The notes beneath the pieces were generated by a model, which was given only the letters and a program-made list of their open reading frames with translations, was not told the origin of the DNA and did no database searches. A DNA stretch of 6,395 bases from Beijerinckiaceae bacterium. Its GTDB lineage: Bacteria; Pseudomonadota; Alphaproteobacteria; Rhizobiales; Beijerinckiaceae. Shown here one piece after another: positions 1-6,395 of the stretch; the first letter of the stretch is position 1, and every line of letters begins with the position of its first letter. Position numbers and translations under genes: made by a program. Location: assembly GCA_947455285.1 (NCBI GenBank), contig CANGOK010000192.1:1-6395 (forward strand), written 5' to 3'.

Positions 1-251
1 AGATCCTCAAAGGTCTGCGGCTTGTGCTTGGATATGTTGATGCCAAGCTCATCCATCGAGGCTACAGCGAAGCCGTCGAGCTCTCCGCTGCGCACGCCTG
101 CGGAGGCGAAATAGATCTGGCGTCCGAAGAAGTGCTTCGCCAGCGCCTCGGCCATGGGCGAGCGCACCGCGTTCAAGCTGCAGGCGAAGAGCACGGATTG
201 CGGCCTTGCGCGGGCAGGCCCGTCCGTCGGTCCGGGCTGCGCCCCGCTCAT
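1..251 (-). CDS. Low-molecular-weight protein-tyrosine-phosphatase family protein (N-terminal part, cut by window edge)
   Basis: Translating the minus strand from the ATG at 251-249 gives 83 codons that run off the left edge without a stop. After a Pro/Arg-rich leader of about 18 residues comes a hydrophobic strand (SVLFA) and a phosphate-binding loop of the form C-X5-R-S (Cys24, Arg30, Ser31), followed by PMAEAL. This is the active-site loop of the LMW phosphatase / arsenate-reductase-like fold; Cys24 would be the nucleophile and Arg30 would bind phosphate. The later catalytic Asp-Pro motif is outside the window. Compared with the classical loop, the Gly is Leu26 and the second Cys is Val29. 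The ATG follows the UPF0262 stop by one base and has a good Shine-Dalgarno (GGAAAGG at 263-257, 5-base spacing), so the two genes are probably co-translated. The substrate (phosphoprotein, arsenate or other) cannot be told from this fragment. Confidence 0.85.
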   Translation of the reverse strand, partial: MSGAQPGPTDGPARARPQSVLFACSLNAVRSPMAEALAKHFFGRQIYFASAGVRSGELDGFAVASMDELGINISKHKPQTFED

Positions 252-252
252 C

Positions 253-741
253 TCAGCCTTTCCAATGCAGGGCTGTCACCAGCGTGAAGATGCGGCGGGC
301 CGTATCGAAATCGCAGATGATCTTGCCTTGCAGGCGTTCAGCGAGCAGTTGCGCGCCATCGTTGTGCAGCCCGCGCCGCCCCATGTCGATCGCCTCGATC
401 TGGGAAGGCGTAGCGGTGCGGATGGCGGCGTAATAGCTTTCGCAGACGGTGAAATAGTCGCGCAGCAGGCGACGGAAGGGCGTCAGCGACAGAAGATGCG
501 AGACGATGGGCTCGCCCTGCTGGTCGCGCACGTCGAACAGCAGCTTCTTGTCATGCAGAGCGAGGATCAGCGAATAGGGCCCACCCGCATGGCCTTCGAT
601 GCCGAAGGTGTTTTCCTCAACGAGATCCCAGATCGCGATCTGGCGCTCGTGCTCCTGATCGGGATTCCCGCGACCGATGGAGGTCTCGTCGAGCGTGACG
701 CAGACCAGCCGATCGATCTTCTGGGCGTTTCTGTGAGGCAT
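253..741 (-). CDS. UPF0262 family protein, function unknown
   Basis: This is a 162-residue soluble protein with no signal peptide or membrane segment. I recognise it as UPF0262, a conserved alphaproteobacterial family of about this length, so the gene looks complete. Typical blocks are RLVCVTLDE (11-19), SIGRG with DQEHER (21-33), DLVEENTF (39-46), a central SLTPFRRLLRDYF (85-97), ESYYAAIRTATPSQIEAIDMGRRGLH (101-126, a highly conserved stretch) and a C-terminal ALHWKG. The biochemical role is unknown. It starts 6 bases after the hisD stop and ends one base before the phosphatase start, so it sits inside the same transcription unit. No strong Shine-Dalgarno precedes the ATG, which fits translation coupled to hisD. 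Linkage to hisD and an LMW phosphatase is typical of the family in alphaproteobacteria, but does not by itself prove a role in histidine synthesis. Confidence 0.92.
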   Translation of the reverse strand: MPHRNAQKIDRLVCVTLDETSIGRGNPDQEHERQIAIWDLVEENTFGIEGHAGGPYSLILALHDKKLLFDVRDQQGEPIVSHLLSLTPFRRLLRDYFTVCESYYAAIRTATPSQIEAIDMGRRGLHNDGAQLLAERLQGKIICDFDTARRIFTLVTALHWKG

Positions 742-747
742 GGGCGC

Positions 748-2043
748 TCAGTCGAGGTTGAGCCTTATTCCAACCGAACGCGCGTGGGCGTGCAAGCCCT
801 CGCATTCGCCAAGCGCGATGGCGCTAGGGCCGAGCGCGCGCAGGCTTTCGGGGCTGCACTTGAGGATAGAGGTGCGCTTCATGAAATCGAGCACGCCAAG
901 GCCCGAAGAGAAACGCGCCGAGCGCGCCGTGGGCAGCACATGGTTCGAGCCGCCCACATAATCGCCGATAGCTTCGGGCGTATGTGCGCCCAAGAATATC
1001 GCGCCGGCGTTGCGGATGCCCGCCGCCAGCTCTTCGGCGCCTTCGGCCATGATTTCGAGATGTTCGGGCGCGAGCCGGTCCACAAGCGGCAGGGCTTTGG
1101 CGAGGCTCTCAACGAGAATGATCGCGCCAAAATCGTTCCAGCTCGCGCCAGCGATGTCGCGGCGGGGCAGGGTGGTGAGGGCGCGCTCGACGGCGGCGGC
1201 CACCGAATCCGCAAGGGTGGCGTCATCGGTGATGAGGATCGACTGGGCGGCGGTGTCGTGCTCGGCCTGGGCCATGAGGTCCATGGCGATCCAGTCGGGA
1301 TTGGCGGTCGCGTCAGCCAGCACCACCACTTCGGAGGGGCCAGCGATCATGTCGATGCCCACGGTTCCGAACACACGGCGTTTGGCTGCGGCCACATAGG
1401 CGTTGCCAGGGCCGACGATCTTGGCCACAGGCGCGATTGTCGCCGTGCCATGAGCGAGCGCCGCCACGGCCTGCGCTCCGCCGACGCGGTAGATTTCATC
1501 AACGCCCGCCAGCTCCGCCGCCGCCAGCACGAGGGGGTTCACCTCGCCATTGGGGGTGGGAACGACCATCACAATGCGCGGCACGCCCGCCACTTTGGCT
1601 GGAACGGCGTTCATCAGCACGGAGGAGGGATAGCTCGCCGTGCCGCCGGGCACATAGAGGCCCACGGCCTCGATGGCGCTCCAGCGCCAGCCAAGGTCGA
1701 CCCCCAGCGCATCAGTGAAGCGCAGATCGGAAGGCTTCTGGCGAGCGTGGAAGGCGGTGATGCGCTCGTGCGCCACCTTGAGCGCTGCGAGGGCCTTGGA
1801 GTCGCAGGCGGCCTTGGCGGCGGCGACTTCAGCGGCGCTGATGCGCAGGCCAGAGCGCGCGAGGTCCACCTTGTCGAAACGCGAAGAATAGTCGGCCAGA
1901 GCCGCGTCGCCGCGCGCGATCACATCAGCGATGATGGCGGCTGCGGCCGCGTCCACATCCTGCGAGACCTCGCGCTTGGTGGCGAGAAGGGCGGTAAATT
2001 CGGCGGCGAATGTGTCGCGCCGCATGTCGAGCCGCGAAGGCAT
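748..2043 (-). CDS. hisD: Histidinol dehydrogenase
   Basis: HisD is the cytosolic zinc enzyme that oxidises L-histidinol to L-histidine in two NAD+-dependent steps, the last reactions of histidine synthesis. The product is 431 residues, the usual length. Visible family features are VPGGTASYPSSVLM (131-144), RVGGAQAVAALA (186-197), KIVGPGNAYVAAAKRRV (208-224), the GIDMIAGPSEVVVLAD signature (229-244), the zinc ligands Gln259 and His262 in QAEHD, the catalytic pair Glu327-His328 in APEHLE, the third ligand Asp361 in GDYVGG and the last ligand His420 in EGLHAHA. All expected catalytic and metal residues are present, so it should be active. The ATG at 2043 is preceded by CGGAG (2055-2051) at 7 bases, which supports this start over the internal Met7. 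It lies 19 bases after the DUF2948 gene and 6 before UPF0262. No other his genes are in the window, as is common in alphaproteobacteria. Confidence 0.98.
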   Translation of the reverse strand: MPSRLDMRRDTFAAEFTALLATKREVSQDVDAAAAAIIADVIARGDAALADYSSRFDKVDLARSGLRISAAEVAAAKAACDSKALAALKVAHERITAFHARQKPSDLRFTDALGVDLGWRWSAIEAVGLYVPGGTASYPSSVLMNAVPAKVAGVPRIVMVVPTPNGEVNPLVLAAAELAGVDEIYRVGGAQAVAALAHGTATIAPVAKIVGPGNAYVAAAKRRVFGTVGIDMIAGPSEVVVLADATANPDWIAMDLMAQAEHDTAAQSILITDDATLADSVAAAVERALTTLPRRDIAGASWNDFGAIILVESLAKALPLVDRLAPEHLEIMAEGAEELAAGIRNAGAIFLGAHTPEAIGDYVGGSNHVLPTARSARFSSGLGVLDFMKRTSILKCSPESLRALGPSAIALGECEGLHAHARSVGIRLNLD

Positions 2044-2050
2044 CGGTTTG

Positions 2051-2055
2051 CTCCG
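2051..2055 (-). promoter_or_regulatory. Shine-Dalgarno of hisD
   Basis: Read on the minus strand this is CGGAG, ending 7 bases before the hisD ATG. It lies in the 19-base gap after the DUF2948 stop and fixes the hisD start at 2043. It is one of the clearest ribosome sites in the window. Confidence 0.65.
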
Positions 2056-2062
2056 AAAGGAA

Positions 2063-2523
2063 TCAGGTCTTGGGCGGCTCGCCGTCTCCAGCGTGGCCGG
2101 GCTGCAGAGTGGTTTGCCACCTTGGACCCAGATCGCGCAACTGTCCTTCCAAACATTCTACTTCAAGACGCACCGCGCTGCCGCCCGAAAAGACGAGATC
2201 GACGATCCCAGCGGGGGCGTCCGTCATGGTGAAAACCATGCTCAGGAGGTTCAGGACGTCTTCTGGCCCGGCCTTTTCGAAGCCCTTCCGGCTCGCTTTC
2301 AGCACCCGGTCGAAATGCAGGCCCACCTGCCGGCGTTGCCGGAGCCCGTGGTCGGCGGCCACCCAGTCGAACCGCGACCCCACAAGCGCGAAGACGCCGG
2401 GCTTGGGCAGGAAGGTCATGTCGGCGACGCGCACCAGCGCATCCTGCATATGGGCGGAGAGGACCGCGAGATCCTCTTCGTCCTGAGCAAGAAGCCTGAG
2501 GCCGTCTGCGGGTTTATCCGACA

Positions 2524-2524
<1 letters not shown>
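2063..2524 (-). CDS. DUF2948 family protein, function unknown
   Basis: This is a 153-residue soluble protein that I recognise as DUF2948, a family largely confined to alphaproteobacteria and usually found next to hisD. Characteristic segments are LRLLAQDEEDLAVLSAHMQDA (9-29), FLPKPGVFALVGSRFDW (38-54), RRQVGLHFDRVL (64-75) and the strongly conserved SGGSAVRLEVECLEGQLRDLG (113-133). A short Gly/Pro-rich tail follows. There is no signal peptide, membrane helix or obvious catalytic motif. Its ATG overlaps the gyrB stop by one base (TAATG) and the upstream Shine-Dalgarno is poor, so it is probably translated by ribosomes finishing gyrB. hisD follows after 19 bases. No function can be assigned from sequence; the hisD linkage only suggests shared expression. 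Confidence 0.9.
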
Positions 2525-4986
<2,462 letters not shown>

Positions 4987-5004
4987 GAGTCCAGACGCTT
5001 TGCG

Positions 5005-5022
5005 CGGGCTCGGGAGAGCCCG
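5005..5022 (-). repeat. Perfect hairpin in the gyrB leader
   Basis: In the transcript sense the arms are CGGGCTC and GAGCCCG, a 7-bp G+C-rich stem around the 4-base loop TCCC. It ends 18 bases upstream of the gyrB ATG. No T-run follows, so it is not a standard terminator. It could stabilise the mRNA 5' end or influence ribosome access, or be chance in G+C-rich DNA. If translation began at the upstream TTG (5040) it would be inside the coding region. Confidence 0.5.
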
Positions 5023-5034
5023 TCCGAGAGAGTG

Positions 5035-5048
5035 TCGCAAAATTGCGA
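5035..5048. promoter_or_regulatory. 14-bp palindrome TCGCAA-AA-TTGCGA, possible operator
   Basis: This is a perfect 6-bp inverted repeat with a 2-base centre, A+T-rich in the middle, located 49-62 bases upstream of the gyrB ATG. Its short spacer is more like a dimeric protein-binding site than an RNA hairpin. It overlaps the alternative TTG start codon. I do not recognise it as a site for a known regulator. Confidence 0.35.
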
Positions 5049-5113
5049 TTCGTTCTTTGCAATGTAGCCCAAAACCGGGCGCAGATGCAGGGATTCTTGC
5101 GCCTTATATGGGG

Positions 5114-5134
5114 CTGCGAACAGGCGATTCGCAG
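5114..5134 (-). repeat. Inverted repeat downstream of recF
   Basis: In the transcript sense, CTGCGAA and TTCGCAG form a perfect 7-bp stem around a 7-base loop, beginning 18 bases after the recF stop. The sequence after it is CCCCATATAAGG, with no T-run, so an intrinsic terminator is unlikely. It may protect the recF mRNA 3' end, act as a weak pause site, or be an operator just upstream of the -10-like CATATA. Confidence 0.45.
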
Positions 5135-5152
5135 GCCTGTGGAGGGCTTTTT

Positions 5153-6313
5153 TCAGGCGGTCTCGATTCGGCCCTGCGAGACCCTGAACAGCTGCGCGCT
5201 GGCGCCCATGCCCTCGAAGGCGCTGGGGTCGGCGCCAGTCATCCAGACCTGCCCGCCAAGCCGTCCCAGCTCCTCATAGAGGGCGGCGCGGCGGCGGGGG
5301 TCGAAATGGGCGGCGATTTCGTCGAGCAGCACGAGGGGCGCCATGCCGGTCATGGCCGCCACCAGTCTCGCATGGGCGAGGACGAGGCCAACCAGCAGCG
5401 CTTTCTGCTCGCCGGTGGAGCAGCGCCCCGCTTCCGCCTGTTTGGGGCCGTGGAGGACCACGAGATCGCTCGCCTGCGGGCCGATGAGGGTGCGCCCTGC
5501 GGCGGCGTCCCGGCCCCGGTTGGCGCGCAGCAGGTCGCGGTAACGGTCCTCGACCTCGAGCGAGGGCATGGTGGGCAGCATCCGCTCGATCTCGCCTTCA
5601 AGGGCGATCTCCGCCCATGGAAAGGGCGAGGTCTCGTCGCGCCCGGCCGCGATCAGGGCTGCGAGCCGGGTCACTGTCTCCATGCGCGCCGCCGACACCC
5701 CGATGGCGAGGCCCGCCAGCTCCTGCTCGGCGGCGTCGAGCCAGGCGGCGTCGCGCATGCCGTCTTCAAGCAGCCTGTTGCGATTGCGCAGGGCGCGCTC
5801 AAGGGCGTTGACGCGGGTTCCGTGGTCGGAATCGACCGCCAGCACCAGCCGGTCGAGAAAGCGCCGCCGGTCCCCCGCCGCCCCCGCGAAGAGACCGTCC
5901 ATGGCGGGGGTCAGCCAGACGAGGCGCAGGTGGTCTGCGAAGGCGCGGGCCGAGCCTACGGGCGCGCGGTCGATGCGGCAGCGGCGAGCCGAGCCGCCCT
6001 CGGCGGGCTCGATGCCCGTGCCGAGCTGGACGGTGTCGCCATTCGTCTCAAGCTCGAGCGAGGTCGCCCAGCGTCCGGAGCCGCCGATGCGGGCGAGTTC
6101 GCCAAGGTCCGCCCGGCGCAGCCCGCGCCCCGGCGTGAACATGGAGAGGGCTTCGAGCACATTGGTCTTGCCCGCGCCATTCTCGCCGGTCAGCGCGACA
6201 AGCTGGGCGTCCACCGCGAGGTCGAGCAGGGTATATGAGCGGAAATCGACGAGTTGCAGCCTCCGCACCATGGGGCGGCGCAGGGAGGCGGAGAAATCCG
6301 GACCAAATGTCAT
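5153..6313 (-). CDS. recF: DNA replication and repair protein RecF
   Basis: RecF is an SMC-like ABC ATPase that binds DNA at single-strand gaps and works with RecO and RecR to load RecA. The product is 386 residues, normal for the alphaproteobacterial family. N-terminal RLQLVDFRSYTLLDL (18-32) is followed by Walker A GENGAGKT (43-50), the DHLRLVWLTPAMDGLF region (127-142), DRRRFLDRLV (148-157), the ABC signature CSTGEQKALL (298-307) and Walker B LVLLDEIAAHFD (327-338, Asp331-Glu332), then a D-loop-like C terminus (QVWMTGADPSAF, 355-366). The GPH motif normally before the signature reads GPQASDL (278-284) here. The ATG at 6313 is 22 bases after dnaN; Met15 (6271) is an alternative start. Neither has a good Shine-Dalgarno. 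It sits between dnaN and gyrB, the classic origin-proximal order. Confidence 0.97.
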   Translation of the reverse strand: MTFGPDFSASLRRPMVRRLQLVDFRSYTLLDLAVDAQLVALTGENGAGKTNVLEALSMFTPGRGLRRADLGELARIGGSGRWATSLELETNGDTVQLGTGIEPAEGGSARRCRIDRAPVGSARAFADHLRLVWLTPAMDGLFAGAAGDRRRFLDRLVLAVDSDHGTRVNALERALRNRNRLLEDGMRDAAWLDAAEQELAGLAIGVSAARMETVTRLAALIAAGRDETSPFPWAEIALEGEIERMLPTMPSLEVEDRYRDLLRANRGRDAAAGRTLIGPQASDLVVLHGPKQAEAGRCSTGEQKALLVGLVLAHARLVAAMTGMAPLVLLDEIAAHFDPRRRAALYEELGRLGGQVWMTGADPSAFEGMGASAQLFRVSQGRIETA

Positions 6314-6320
6314 GACGGCC

Positions 6321-6338
6321 TGAGGGATGCGCCCCTCA
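6321..6338 (-). repeat. Hairpin overlapping the dnaN stop codon, ahead of recF
   Basis: In the transcript sense, TGAGGG and CCCTCA pair perfectly (6 bp) around the 6-base loop GCGCAT. The first three bases are the dnaN stop codon, and the hairpin ends 7 bases before the recF ATG. The only purine-rich Shine-Dalgarno-like run here (GAGGGG) lies in the first arm and loop. This placement could make recF translation depend on ribosomes completing dnaN, but that is inference. Confidence 0.45.
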
Positions 6339-6395
6339 CACGCGCATCGGCATCAGCACATAGAGCGCCGCGGCCCCGTCGCGATCCTGAATGAC
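6336..6395 (-). CDS. dnaN: DNA polymerase III sliding clamp (beta subunit), C-terminal 19 residues
   Basis: The gene enters from the right edge, so only 19 codons and a TGA stop are visible. The peptide ends with ALYVLMPMRV, the conserved C-terminal strand of the beta clamp. This strand contributes to the pocket that binds clamp-interacting proteins, with the usual MPMR tail intact. The position directly ahead of recF and gyrB supports the call. The clamp encircles DNA and tethers DNA polymerase III. Nothing can be said about the rest of the gene or its promoter, which lie outside the window. Confidence 0.93.
   Translation of the reverse strand, partial: VIQDRDGAAALYVLMPMRV

Larger units (their letters stand above)
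4987..5152 (-). promoter_or_regulatory. recF-gyrB intergenic region / putative gyrB leader and promoter
   Basis: This is the only sizeable non-coding stretch, 166 bases between the recF stop and the preferred gyrB ATG. It contains three perfect inverted repeats (5114-5134, 5035-5048 and 5005-5022, listed separately) and a CATATAAGG block (5110-5102 on the minus strand) that resembles a -10 box but lacks a convincing -35 partner. No U-tract follows any hairpin, so I see no intrinsic terminator and read-through from dnaN-recF is possible. The size of the gap, against 22 bases or less at the other junctions, suggests gyrB has its own promoter or leader here. That is inference; no consensus promoter is visible. 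Confidence 0.45.

Noticed and set aside
154..2232. A 692-codon open frame on the plus strand, antisense to the phosphatase, UPF0262, hisD and part of the DUF2948 gene
   Set aside because: It lies opposite four well-recognised genes, its protein is low-complexity (rich in Arg, Gly, Ala and His) with no recognisable domain, and long antisense open frames are expected in G+C-rich DNA with strong third-position bias.
4987..5040. An 18-codon N-terminal extension of gyrB from the TTG at 5040
   Set aside because: TTG is a rare start, the extra residues do not resemble GyrB N termini, and the ATG at 4986 gives a length nearer the family norm. It cannot be fully excluded.
5102..5133. A sigma-70-type gyrB promoter with CATATA as -10
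   Set aside because: The -10-like box is reasonable, but the hexamer at the 17-base spacing (TGCGAA) is a poor -35, so I did not list it as a promoter of its own.
5102..5134. An intrinsic terminator after recF
   Set aside because: The 7-bp stem at 5114-5134 is followed by CCCCATATAAGG rather than a T-run, so it lacks the second half of a terminator.

Overview
The window reads as chromosomal housekeeping DNA from an alphaproteobacterium, most likely of the Hyphomicrobiales (Rhizobiales). Three things point there: the high G+C content, the dnaN-recF-gyrB order, and the alphaproteobacterial set DUF2948 - hisD - UPF0262 - low-molecular-weight phosphatase. The genus cannot be fixed by eye. All seven genes are on the minus strand, so transcription runs from the right edge to the left edge.

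Right part (6395 to about 4990): the last 19 codons of dnaN (sliding clamp), a 22-bp gap containing a small hairpin, complete recF, and then 166 bp without a gene before gyrB. That gap is the only sizeable intergenic region. It holds three perfect inverted repeats and a weak -10-like element, and is the most likely place for gyrB control sequences.

Middle (4986 to 2524): complete gyrB, with all visible ATPase and Toprim motifs intact.

Left part (2524 to 1): a tight run of a DUF2948 protein, hisD, a UPF0262 protein and the start of a CX5R phosphatase that is cut by the window edge. Their junctions are a 1-base overlap (TAATG), then gaps of 19, 6 and 1 bases. This looks like one transcription unit continuing from gyrB. 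By the usual alphaproteobacterial order, infA would be expected just beyond the left edge.

The genes fall into a replication/topology/repair block near the origin (clamp, RecF, gyrase B) and a metabolic/unknown block (the last step of histidine synthesis plus three conserved small proteins). I see no mobile element, CRISPR array, RNA gene or defence system, and no convincing new biological system. The findings are modest: dyads in the recF-gyrB gap, a hairpin built over the dnaN stop codon, translational coupling of gyrB to DUF2948, and residue departures in RecF and the phosphatase.
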